The notes under the pieces: model-generated
The model's input: the letters and a program-made list of their open reading frames with translations, nothing else
Told to the model about the DNA's origin: nothing
Databases searched by the model: none
In this document: one piece after another, positions 1 through 9,869 of the stretch
How positions within the stretch are numbered: the first letter of the stretch is position 1
Layout: each line of letters opens with the position of its first letter
NCBI RefSeq assembly: GCF_020509005.1
Contig: NC_063017.1
Span: 806,001 to 870,000 of the forward strand
Length of the DNA: 64,000 bases
Direction of reading: 5' to 3'
Source of the DNA: Fulvia fulva
Lineage: Eukaryota; Ascomycota; Dothideomycetes; Mycosphaerellales; Mycosphaerellaceae
Translations under genes and position numbers: made by a program

Positions 1-538
1 CATGGGCAATAACCATATTTTGTTGGTGTGAGACCTTAGCCGTCTTGCCTAGTTTGACTGTCCACTCCTTCTGTGTCTCTAGCCTCTTCCTGTCTTGCTC
101 CTGTGCTGTGAACAGCTTAAGGACACCTCCCTTCTCTTTCCTGGCTCCAATGATGCCTTGTATCCCAATCTTCTGTATGATCTCCTTGCCTGACAGGCCC
201 TCGATCTCTTTCTGCTCTTGCTGGTCGGAAATGTAGACCTTGATAGCTGTTTTCTGGGGGGGAGGGTTTTGGGATGCAACTGCTGCCCAGGTTGGTTGGC
301 TTAGTTTCTGGCCTTCCTGTGTCCTCTTCTTTGCTGCTGCTGCTACTGTCCTGTTAATGATCTGTCCTGTTTGGCTCCTTAGTGCCTTTAGCCCTCCAAG
401 GAGCTCCAAAATCATCCCCTTAAGTGCTCTTTCTGGGTGCTCGCCATCTCCTGCCATTGCCATTGTTTCTGCCTTCCTGCAGACCTCCTTCCACTCGTTA
501 CTCTCCTGCTCCTGGTCGTTTCCTGCGATCGCTATCAT
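1..538 (-). CDS. LINE family A ORF1 (gag-like), 5' part, cut by window edge
   Basis: Reading on the minus strand from the ATG at 538, the frame stays open for 179 codons to the window edge. It begins MIAIAGNDQEQESNE and is rich in Gln, Glu, Ala and Lys, as in the N-terminal part of ORF1 (the RNA-binding gag-like protein) of Tad1-type LINEs. The same stretch recurs at 13258-13805 as the 5' end of a longer LINE, where the zinc knuckles of ORF1 follow. Unlike that copy, this one has no RIP stops: for example a CAG here is TAG there, near 13516. It contains normal CpA and TpG, so it is young or escaped mutation. The similarity between the two copies stops at about 543/13805, which marks the element's 5' end. 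Zinc knuckles and ORF2 lie outside the window, so I cannot say whether the element is complete. Confidence 0.8.
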   Translation of the reverse strand, partial: MIAIAGNDQEQESNEWKEVCRKAETMAMAGDGEHPERALKGMILELLGGLKALRSQTGQIINRTVAAAAKKRTQEGQKLSQPTWAAVASQNPPPQKTAIKVYISDQQEQKEIEGLSGKEIIQKIGIQGIIGARKEKGGVLKLFTAQEQDRKRLETQKEWTVKLGKTAKVSHQQNMVIAH

Positions 539-618
539 CGTGTCACCTCGTAGTCGGGCTGGGTAGATTGAATAGCCGTGCAATTATAAGCTTCTATCTA
601 GATATAGGGGCACACGAC
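539..618. other. Junction between LINE A 5' end and LINE C fragment
   Basis: About 75 bp that match neither LINE. The left element ends at the GTGTC motif near 543 and recognisable LINE C sequence starts near 619. I see no gene here and no target duplication that I can define. Confidence 0.4.
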
Positions 619-1854
619 TAACCCGGCAAATTAGCTTAGGATCCTCGGACTATAGGTGGACCCGGCGCTACGGTAGAGGAAGTACGTATAGGTAATATTA
701 CGGAAAGCTAAACAGAATATAGTATTATACTAGAGGCTTACTACGTCTATATAGGGGGCAGACTTTCGGTAGTTACGACTTCTATATACGGCTATTATAC
801 GGCTAGTCCTTACCTATAGTAGCTAAGTATAGTCCTTAGGCAAGAGGGCCTACCTATTAAAGGGACTCGTCGCGCCGTTAGCGAAGATCTTAAACTAATG
901 CCTAAGGAAGGTCACCGGGGTATATAAGTCGATACTAATAAGGATACTTAAGTACGAGACCGCTATACCGCCGATCGACCTATATATCTAGAGGTTACGG
1001 ATCTCCTACTTAGGTAAGTCGGTATAGTACCTAGTATAGAAGGTTATCGCTAGTATAGTCGTAAGGGCCCGCGAATTAGTACTAGCGTATAAGGGTATTC
1101 GACCTAGAAACGAGCCGAACTACCGGGTAAGGGACGAATAGCTAGTAATATAATAGGAAGGTAAGAAATCGTTTATAGAGCAACTATAGAAAGAGAGGTA
1201 GAACAACTAGGTTATAGGGTATAGTAGACGCCCTTAGCTAGCGGGATAACCTAAAGAATAGTTAGCTACGAAATCCGCGGTCAAGTACCCCCTAAAGCTT
1301 ATCTACTACCGTCTTACGAGGGTATAGAGTAGTATAGTAACCTAACTACGAAGCGAACACATCGGCCTCTAGGGGTACCTATTATAGAGGAAGGTTCTAG
1401 GATACACGAATACTAGCTACCCCTACGGCTATCGCTCCTAGAACGTACGGCACGTACTCCTCGTCTGTCCGAGGTAGTCGCTAGGAAGGGGGGAGTAGAT
1501 AGTAAAGGCGAGGAACCGGACGATTAGGGCACTTCTTAATAACGCTAAGGACCTACGGCGTATTACGAACTAGATACTAGAGAAGGGCTAGCTAGAACAG
1601 TACCGCCTAGTAGGAGTAGTATAGGAAGAGAGGACACGACGTAGCGCGACGAGACCGGCTAGGAGCGGGGGCTAACGGGGTAGTGACATAGACTACGTAC
1701 GTTCAGAGGGAAAGCTAAACTAGATAAGGAGTAGTCGGGGGCGGGAAGGGTTTTCACCTATTCGGGTTTCCCTTTGTATATAACAATAGATATATACCTA
1801 TATAGGCCGGATAGGGTCCTAGAATAGGGGAATAACAAATCTATCTATCTATAT
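619..1854 (+). mobile_element. LINE family C, 5'-truncated copy (3' end of ORF2 and 3' UTR)
   Basis: This 1.24-kb stretch is the reverse complement of 50236-51470, the 3' third of the long family C LINE described below. It holds the end of the reverse transcriptase ORF and the 3' UTR, and ends in the short TCTA repeat tail at 1840-1853 that closes every LINE in the window. The reading frame is full of TAG stops from RIP. Loss of the 5' end is the usual product of incomplete target-primed reverse transcription. It lies directly upstream of the quinate-repressor-like relic, which is itself cut at its 5' end, so the insertion point or a later rearrangement defines the border. Confidence 0.8.
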
Positions 1855-1939
1855 AATCGTATATAGCTTCGCCGATTTAGAAAGTAACGGCGCTAGGCTA
1901 ATATAGGACTTTACTTAGACACATCCTATTATATATATC

Positions 1940-4015
1940 ACTCGGGATGTTCCGGGTATTGAGACATATATTCGAGTATAGTTAGACGAGAGGATATAGG
2001 ACCTAATTAGAGCTAGCGAGCTACTACTTAGAGACTACTCTAACTACGACTTCTTTAACGTCTCCGAAACTCTATATAATAGTTCGCCTTACGATAGGCC
2101 TAGACTACCGTATAGTAAAGGTACTAATAGTCCGTTCCTTACTCTTAAAAGAGCCGAGTACGACTTTCTTAAGCTACTACGAAACATTATTAGTGACTAT
2201 AACCGTAGAAGATCTTACTAATTAGTATATCTACTCTTATAAATTAGTATAGACAAGCCTAAGTTTACCTCTACGGTCACGATATCCGTAGAGGATATCG
2301 TAGCTTAGAGATTAAATCTTAACGATACGTAGATTAGTGTCGATATAATATAGCTCGAGATTAGCTTAGTCCTAAAGTATAGCGAGTTATAGAAGCTCGG
2401 GAAGTATAGCTACTTTAATCTAGTTAACGAGGCCTTCGTAATACTTCGTCGATCTACGATTCTACCTATCTAAATCGAGGTCGCGGATCGAACAACTTCG
2501 ACGGTAAAGACGTAGGTCGCGAAAGCGGAGCTATTAGATTACTACCTACGACTAGGCCTAGAGTATTACGCTATCGATCGAGTAATCGACGACGGCTAGC
2601 TTAGCTACCTTATAGCTAGTAGAGGGCGTACGAGACTCGTAGGCGAGTTTATCACCCCGAAGCGACTAATAGATAGGTAGCGAAGTTAGGAGTACCTAGA
2701 CATTTATTAAAAAGCTTACCGACTAGGCTACGATCTTATTAAAATCACTATACTAGATAGGACTCTTACTAATAACTTCGCGATCTAAGCCTTTTAGTAA
2801 CGTGTTCAATCCTTATATAATAGCGAAGGTCTACGATTAATTGCTTATAGTACTAGCCGGTAAGGTTTTATATCTATATACTTTTATAATATCCTTACGC
2901 CCGTCGCCCCGTATACTATAACCGTAGATAGCTCTAGCGCTAGCCTAAGACTCGGCGATAGTTATCTACTACTTACTACTAAAGAACGGAACGTAGCTCT
3001 CTTCGCTAGCTTTATATACGAGCCTATACGTTTCTTTATTTACGGCGTAAACGTAAGCGTCTCGCTTTCGCCTATAATATAGAATATAGCGTATAAGGCG
3101 TACGGGATACTACATTCTCTTAGGACTTACTCTACGTCGAATTAGGACGACTTCGTAGCTCTCGTCCGTAAAGTAGACTTTAGCGGCGCTATAATCGTAT
3201 AGCCCTTTAAGACTAGGGCGATCCTAATAATAGATATACTTAGTCCGTAAGTAAAAGCTATTAGGGTACTAAGTACCGTTATACTACTACGAGACAACAT
3301 AGTCATTTAATCTACTACTAGCGAGACTAGTAGATTTTAAGGACGACTCCGGACAGGTCTAGTAAAGGCACTATACGGCGATAATATAGACTAGATCGGT
3401 ATCCGTACTTATATAAGACGCGGACTATCGCCGGTAAATACTATTCGACCTTATAGTACGGGACTTGTCTACGGTACTAGAGGTATAGCTCGTACGGTAA
3501 TATATACTATAATCTTACTCGGCGTCTAGTACATTTTCGTCTATAATTGTACTAAAGGTAACGCTAGAGAGCTAGCCAAACACTATAGCCGTTTAATTAG
3601 GTCGAATAGTATAGCCGAACTTAGTCTAGCGAGTATTACCTATATATCCGTTACCGCGCTAGAATCCTTCGTAAGTAAATAGCTATAGGTAATACGGTAT
3701 CTAACTATAATCGTTAGCTATATTCCTACGTAGACTACTAACGGTATCCTAACTAATTTTATATTGCCGAAGGACTAGCTAAGTAGTCGAGTAGGAGGGG
3801 TCGTAGTTAAGCTAGCGTATATACCTATCGTAACGCTACTAGCACGGTAAGTATAGAGTAAAGGCCGTAAGGGGTAGATCCTTATAGACGGCTTAGATAT
3901 TCTATCCGAATAGGCGTTTACGTAGTTCGAGCTCTTTACTAGAAGAAGAGCGCTACGGACTCTTATAAGGAATAAGGTCTTTAGGCATTATAGCGAGGAT
4001 AAGTATCCGCCTTAT
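1940..4015 (+). pseudogene. Quinate repressor / AROM-like protein, RIP-destroyed
   Basis: Plus-strand translation with RIP stops read through gives a long collinear match to the three-domain fungal quinate repressor (QutR/Qa-1S type), a regulator derived from the shikimate kinase, dehydroquinase and shikimate dehydrogenase domains of AROM. Visible are the tail of the kinase-like domain (about 1940-2200), a dehydroquinase-like domain (about 2400-2950) and a shikimate-dehydrogenase-like domain (about 3010-3970). The last has the SLSP substrate motif near 3060-3080, a nucleotide-binding stretch ending in VYNCTKGNARELAKHY near 3535-3585, GGVVVKLAYIPIVT near 3800-3840, and a C-terminal FELFTRRRA near 3930-3960. 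The C-terminal motifs fit the repressor better than AROM itself, from memory of the family. Almost all stops are TAG or TAA at former Gln or Trp codons. The first half of the kinase-like domain is missing. Not functional. Confidence 0.75.
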
Positions 4016-4239
4016 AGTACTTTAAATACGGACTCGCCGACATATTCGTAGCTATATCGGTAGAGTACGACGCTACGGATAAGGTCCCTAATTAAATCTA
4101 AAATAGATAGGATATAAGTAAAAGCTCGATACTACTAATATACTTACTCTAAGACCTAGGTCTTAAGGCCCTTTTCGTAAGAATTCTTACTCTACTAGCG
4201 TAGGAGGACTTTAGAGCCTTAGTGGCTCGGGAGTAGAGA

Positions 4240-5221
4240 ACGTACTTATATTATTACGCCTTCGTACGCCTTTATATCCTACCTAGTAGCTACTTAGCTA
4301 GCTTCTCTAGACTACCGAAGCTAATAGCCTTCGACGTCTTAAACGTATTCTAAAGATCTCCCGCGGGCTTCGGGTCTAGCTACTCGACATCCTTACGGCC
4401 TCTCGTTATTTTACGATCGATTAGTACCGTATTCTAGCTAGCTTCTAGCGTACCTACGACATCTTTATCGTACTTATCGCTAACGTATACCTTCCGCTAC
4501 TACTCCGGATCGCGGTCGGCTTTAGACACTCCGCCCTCTCCGTCTAGCTTAGTCTATAGTACTTCCTCCGCGGTAGTAAAGATTCGCTTATCCGGCTTCT
4601 AGTGTCCGATATCGTAGGACATTACCGAGAAGTTAGCGTTATCTTACTAGCTAGTTACTAGTATGTTCTCGAATTTAGTACCGTATTATATAGGGCTGAT
4701 CTATATACCTTAGGATATAAGGATATCGGGGACTCGATCGTCGGAATTAGTAATAACGGCTATAAGAACTCTAGTATCGCTCGCTTTATACGACTCGTAT
4801 AGCTATCGTATTACCGAAACCGTATCCTTATATAGACAGTACCCTTTATCGTACTAGAAGCGTTATAGTAGCTTTAGTACGAGTTCTATCGGCATCTTCT
4901 ACTTCTCTCCGAGTAAAGGGGCGAATGTACTAGTAATAATCTATACGAGAATTAGTTACTTACGTTATAAACGGTATAACCCTACTTTTATATATTCCCC
5001 TACTACTTCTTAGAATCTATACCCTTCGCCTTCCTAAGATTCGGATTCTCTCTCGCCTCCTACTTAAACGCCTCCTTAAAAGACCTTCCTATATCCCTAC
5101 TACTAAAGCCGCTAAGTCTAAGTACTTTTGCTACTTCGGTATACTATTACGGGACTAGCTAGCGGGGCTTAAAGAGAGTACCGAATATATCGAAACATAG
5201 GAGTAAGTTCTTAGGAGGCAT
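4240..5221 (-). pseudogene. HAD-superfamily hydrolase (HDHD3-like), RIP-destroyed
   Basis: The minus strand from an ATG at 5221 reads MPPKNLLLCFDIFGTLFKPR, the classic HAD motif I with the nucleophilic Asp (FDxFGTL). Further on are the cap-region stretch PVPQQYTEVAKVLRLSGFSS with stops read through, motif II ITNSDDRVPDIL near 4720-4760, SYDIGHxKPDKRIF near 4590-4630, and motif III-IV VYVSDKYDKDVVGTLEA near 4445-4495. The order and spacing are those of fungal haloacid-dehalogenase-like hydrolases. Near 4915-5000 an extra noncoding-looking stretch of about 80 bp, with a CTAA branch-like motif and an AG end, interrupts the protein. It looks like a retained intron, so this is a copy of genomic DNA and not of mRNA. 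Several TAG/TAA stops make it non-functional. Its 3' end faces that of the quinate-repressor relic about 0.2 kb away. Confidence 0.78.
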
Positions 5222-5614
5222 GTCTCATAATGCCGCCGGGTCAGTCGATTGCTTATATTTCACCGGGTAGCTATTAAGTTAGAGAGTCGTTTTGAGTGTT
5301 TTACTAAGTTCTTAGGTAGGAATTTTAGTAATAAGGCTAGATAGTAGAGCGTAATATTACTTATTAGTAGTGTAGTCTATTAGAGCTTTAGGTCTTGTTT
5401 ATAGCTAATATAGTACGAGACGAGATGTAATATTATTAATAGAACGCTAGTATAAATACCTAGTAGACTCGGCTTCCTCGATCGTTACGTTAAACTGCGA
5501 CGTTTTAAACAAAATATTATATTAGGTAATAATAAAACGCTTATATATAGTAATATATATACCAAAGTGCTCGCCTATATATACGTTATTAAATACGTGC
5601 CTCAAAATACTATA
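5222..5614. other. Intergenic stretch between HAD relic and pogo-1 element
   Basis: Presumably the former upstream region of the hydrolase gene, heavily TA-mutated. I see no gene, repeat copy or defined promoter element in it. Confidence 0.4.
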
Positions 5615-6747
5615 ACGTACTTCACTACCGAGCGGGCTATACTACCGAGCGGGCTACTTTTACTAAGAACTATACTACTTCTACTTTACTTACGACGGTA
5701 TCTTAATACGACGACATCCTATAGAATCGTTACTAGGAGGACAATTCCTCTCTAGATTCTTCGCTATCTAGCGAGTCTACTTAATAGGTACGTACGTTAT
5801 ACCCCGACTCGCTATATCGCTTATAGCGTCGTAGCCTTAGTACTAGCCGAATACTATCTAGCGACTCTCTACTTACTTCCTACCTCCTAGTATCCTCTAG
5901 AGGTATTAATTACGACGCCTTATCAAAGGTTAGAGACCCTCTAGACTAAATATACTTGCGCTTTCGTGCTTTCCGCTATATAAGGGCCTCGTTAGACTTA
6001 CGTAGCTTACTAATCTCGCTTTATATAAGAGCTATCTAATACGCTATCTCTCTACTCCCTCTCTATTACCCTATTAAACAACCTTCCTCTTTCTACTACG
6101 CCTTTCTGAACCCGTAACGACGCTCTAAGACGTAATGACACCTATTATAAACCCTGTCTCGTCGAAGTTATAGGTGTCCTAGTTAAGGATACTATACTTC
6201 TCCTTTATATTACGTATAAATAAGAACTACCTCTCGATAACGTCTAGATCTTCTATTATAGCTCGCTAACGATCGTATCTACGTATTATACGAACCTTTA
6301 GCTCACGATACCGCCTAATAAACCTGTCTATCTAATTAAGACTAGCGGGCTTAAGACCCTTCTCTTATAGTAATGAATCGGCTATTACTCGTATACTAGC
6401 CTTTAATAGCGGGAAACCTCTAAGTTCTAGCTCGAGTATATACTCAAGTATTACCCTCTCTTCTAGCTCTATAAGCTTCTTCGAATTAGGCTCGTAGTTA
6501 CCCCGAGGAGGTCGTCTATTCAATCGATACCCTAGTATAGTTCGAGACGCGTCGTATACCTTTATAGCGAGTCGATTCGTAGTTGTCGCGTCGCGTTTCG
6601 TGGCCTAGACAGCTAAGGTCAGTTTGGCCTCGTTTAAAGACAATATACGCTATAATAGTAGTTATATAGCTATATCTATAGAAGTAGTACAGTTCTTAGC
6701 AAAAGTAGCCCGCTCGGTAGTATAGCCCGCTCGGTAGTAAAGTACGT
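5615..6747 (-). mobile_element. Fot1/pogo family 1 transposon, internally deleted copy
   Basis: A 1,133-bp element flanked by TA (5613-5614 and 6748-6749), the target of Tc1/mariner/pogo elements. Its inverted ends are over 60 bp long. Each end carries two tandem 17-bp units (ACTACCGAGCGGGCTAT and a variant). On the minus strand the N-terminal half of a Fot1-type transposase is readable with stops: a CENP-B-like helix-turn-helix segment (about 6100-6570) with NRRPPRGNYEPNSKKL and LEERVILEYILELELRGFP, then the first catalytic Asp region near 6150-6172. Compared with the copy at 15947-17923, about 650 bp are missing at 6057/6058. This gap removes the second and third acidic residues of the DDE core, so the copy could move only if a related transposase acted on its ends. 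Confidence 0.85.
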
Positions 6748-6749
6748 TA

Positions 6750-7300
6750 TTAGTTCTATACTTCTAGAAATCTGTATTCCCGTATTAAGCTATACTACGA
6801 AGTTATATCTTATTTTCTGATTTTTTTTAGAAAACTCGCGATTTAGCGGACCGGGAAAGCCGAGTACACTAGGTGTTTATACTAGCGTTCTAACGATAGA
6901 AGGATAGAGGTGCTCGGCTTGACGGAAGCGACGCCGACGCCGCTCGCTTCGTTCACTTATATAAAGCGCGGGTCGTAGGCTAGGTAGAGACAAGAGGATC
7001 AATATACGCTTCTATTAGCCGACTATATACTTTTATATACTCGTTCGTGTATAGAGGCCTTTGATTGCACGACATTAGATACATTTTAGTACAGAGGGTC
7101 GTTCGAGGGTAATAAGTCGGAAAGAGCGATAATAGCGTTATATGTTTTATATCTTTATAAGCGAGCTTTTCCTTTATTCTTACATCTTAATAACTGTCTT
7201 ATAAAGCGCTTCCCTTCTAGGGTCGTGAGTCTCTTTACTATTCGAATATAGACCAGCTTGCTAGTATTCTAGAATAGTCTGCTCGAAGGTAGCTCTAGGT
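6750..7300. other. No recognisable gene
   Basis: About 550 bp of mixed sequence with a T-rich run near 6818-6829 and a GC-richer patch near 6900-6980. Neither strand gives a coherent frame, and I find no second copy in the window. Confidence 0.4.
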
Positions 7301-7861
7301 ATAAAACTAGGGAACCTCGATTAAAAATATAGGGTAGAGGCTACAAGGTGTGAAAACCTATCTCATTTAAGAGTAGTGCCTTATCGGCGCTTATCTAGGG
7401 CAAGTTGATGCCCTAAGTCGTCGTAATGTCCCCTACTAAAACTTATATCGTACTCTTAACGCGCTTTCTACCGTCTTATATCGAAGATAGCCCGGTTATA
7501 GGCTAGACAACCTGCTATATACTACTACACGTGTCCGTACTTCTTGTCTTACTTATCGGCCATAGCGATGCGTAAAAAGGATGTGAAGTACGTAAATAAG
7601 GTAGTCTAAGAACTTTAACGTTCACGATGTCGCTAATTTTGTCGCGATCCGCCGGCTGCCTAAGGCAAAATCATATACTACTACTATAACTACCGGGCCT
7701 TATTAATGCTACAAACCCTACACCCTATAACCCCTATTTAAACCCTCTAACCATCATCTCCACTCGTTAATTACCCCTGTAATAGATAGACTATCTATAA
7801 ACCTACTCGCGCTCCGCTTAGTCTTACTATAACCTAACCGTAGCGATACTCGAACTTCGAA

Positions 7862-8077
7862 ATGAAGCTCATTATAACGATCTTCTCTTTGGCCGCTTTT
7901 ACTAGCCTAGTAACGGCCTACTACAAAATATGTGTAGGCGATACGGCTAGATACGTCGGCGATAACAACACCTGCTCTAACGCGTATAAGCAAATTAAGG
8001 GCGGATTCCTATTCTATAAAATTTGCTGTAACGATCCCGCTTTTCCGAGTGTTAGCTGTAATTATAAGGGACACTAG
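7862..8077 (+). CDS. Small secreted cysteine-rich protein 1 (effector-like), 71 aa
   Basis: The ATG at 7862 opens a 71-codon frame. Residues 1-19 form a clear signal peptide (MKLIITIFSLAAFTSLVTA: one Lys, then a hydrophobic core and an Ala before the likely cut). The mature part has five Cys (24, 38, 55, 56, 66) with a CC pair, the pattern of fungal small secreted proteins stabilised by disulfides. I do not recognise the family and assign no activity. The gene sits in the same duplicated cassette as the gene at 19873. The frame has survived although its surroundings are RIP-mutated. The final TAG overlaps a consensus intron donor (GTAAGT at 8077-8082), with a GCTAAT branch-like motif about 50 bp on. 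The true gene may therefore have a second exon, or the TAG may be a RIP stop. Confidence 0.6.
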   Translation: MKLIITIFSLAAFTSLVTAYYKICVGDTARYVGDNNTCSNAYKQIKGGFLFYKICCNDPAFPSVSCNYKGH

Positions 8078-8470
8078 TAAGTCGCTAGAATGTTCTAGAG
8101 CAACTCTATAGTCTTGCTAATATCTTGTGAAGTTATAATTAGTAACCTGGTCTTAAGACTCTTTAGATCGTAGCGGCTCGTTAAGGGGAGAATAGCGCCG
8201 GCTATAGCGAGAGTATCGTGTTTAGTGGTGTCCCTAACCTAAGAAAGGAGCTTGTATACGGAAGCAGAACACTCCCGAGGCGACGATTCGAAACGACGAG
8301 GTGGAAGTAGTACGTTCTGAAATGGTCTACTCGAAGACTCGTTAAGGTGTAGCTACGTAATATATTCTCGGTCAAAAAAGGTGCTATTAGCGGTTGTGAA
8401 CTTCTAAGGGTAATCGTAGCGGAGTGGAGCTGTCGCGTGCACGATAGGCAGTAGCCTATTACACCTTAGG
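8078..8470. other. 3' region of small secreted-protein gene 1
   Basis: No further coding region is convincing. It may hold a small second exon of the upstream gene after about 8130. The part beyond about 8470 is the shared right flank of the cassette. Confidence 0.35.
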
Positions 8471-9296
8471 TAGTAACCGCTAAGAATTAGGTGATTAATT
8501 AATTACCTAAACAGCCTTTCTAACGGCAGCCTCTTTAATTCTTAGATAGACATATATAATACACTACCTACTTTCAAAACACTCTATATAACGTAAAGCA
8601 CTAGTAAGCTAGGAACACTAGTAAGCTAGGAATCTTGTCTTAGTACGACTAACTCGTATTCTTTATTAATCGTTTTCACTACTATTAAATAGAGAACTAG
8701 TGAACTTAGTACTCTTATCCGATTTAGAATTGTTCTCTTTATCTTCCTAGTACGTTCGTACGTTATAGCTAGTCCGACCGTAGTTACTATACCGCCTATT
8801 AAATAGGTATAGTATATATACGTATAGAAGTTAAGATAGGTAATAGGGAACGAGGAAGGACTAATATAGTATTCGACGGTATATAGTAGAATAGCTTTTA
8901 GTTATAAAGGTATCTTATTCCCTAGGATTAGAGACGTAGTCTCTTATACCTATATAGATAGATAGATAGATGATTCATTTACCCGTTGTGGTGCCCTCCG
9001 GCCCATGCGGGTTTATGTCTATATATGTTGCTACATAAGGTAGGAAACCTGTTCCTAGGTAAAAACCTCCTCTCCTTCTCTAATAGCTTCCTTGCCATGA
9101 GTTCGCAGTTTTCCTTCCATTAGAGTGCACTAGTGTCATGGTGGTTAGCCTCTGACTACCTTGTCTGCAACCCTGGAGTTGTCCCCCTCTTCCTGCTCTC
9201 CTCCTCCTTCTTTCTCTCCTCAATCCATCTCTCTGTTTCCCTAGTAAGAGAGAACTGCTCCAAAAATCCTTGGTGGATGATCCACCTTGTAATTCT

Positions 9297-9650
9297 CTAG
9301 AGGTCTCCCTTATTGCTGATCATGGCTTGGAAGTTTCTGTTCCTTGCCCTTGCCCTCCATTCACCTCTCCCTGTACTCCATTCTTTGCAAACCAGAAGTC
9401 TATGTTCGACATTCTGGGACAGGTAGCCGCATTGGCAACTCTTGTCTTCGATACCTGGGACTTTTCTCTGATGCAGGTATTCCCTGACTCCGATGTGTTC
9501 AGAGCGGATTTGTATTGCTATGCTTGCTTCTGACCTGGTCAGGTCTGAGTACAGTAGGTAGTTGTGGCTACCAAACTGTTGGAGTGCCTTTGGGGTTCCT
9601 GGCCTCTGTGGGGTTCTTGTCCATTCAGTCTTCCAGAGGAGTCCTACCAT
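9297..9650 (-). pseudogene. LINE A ORF2, C-terminal Cys/His region
   Basis: An open segment of 117 codons with SIAIQIRSEHIGVREYLHQR followed by a CQCG...H...C arrangement near its middle. This is the Cys-rich end of ORF2 in Tad1/I-group LINEs, thought to bind nucleic acid. The preceding part, where an RNase H domain could sit (about 9650-9870), is broken, so I cannot say whether that domain was present. Confidence 0.65.
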
Positions 9651-9869
9651 CCTTTCAGCTAGAGACTGTTGCTTCTTCCCTTGGCTGGCTGCTGATTCTC
9701 TCCCCTGAGCCCCTCTGTCCTGTTCCTGCTGGGCTAGGTGCAGCTGTTCTGTTAGCTCTTTGAACTTCTGCAGGTCCTGCTGCTTCTGTGGGGCTGGATT
9801 GGGTCTTGCTTGTCTGTGCCTTCTTGTGCACTGGCTCCTGATTTTGTTGACTGCCTTCTGGATTACTAG

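Larger units (their letters stand above)
7301..8590 (+). repeat. Duplicated cassette, copy 1 (flanks plus small secreted-protein gene)
   Basis: The left flank (about 7301-7420: an AAACTAGGGA box, a CAAGGTGTGAAA box, AGTAGTGCCTTAT, then GGGCAAGTTG) matches 19405-19520 and also 15870-15944 plus 17926-17960. The right flank (about 8470-8590, including AGATAGACATATATAATACAC) matches 20230-20340. Between the flanks lies a small secreted cysteine-rich protein gene, as in the copy at 19405-20340. This copy is TA-mutated, whereas the 19-kb copy is nearly free of RIP. The right edge was hit by the pogo-2 transposon. Confidence 0.7.

Noticed and set aside
79..279. Open minus-strand frame beginning MHPKTLPPRK inside the LINE A 5' end
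   Set aside because: It overlaps the longer ORF1 frame that starts at 538 and matches the second LINE copy; the other frame is a by-product of Pro/Gln-rich coding sequence.
5567..5755. Plus-strand 62-codon frame across the left end of pogo-1
   Set aside because: It spans the transposon boundary and the double 17-bp repeats and is absent from the equivalent position at 15947.
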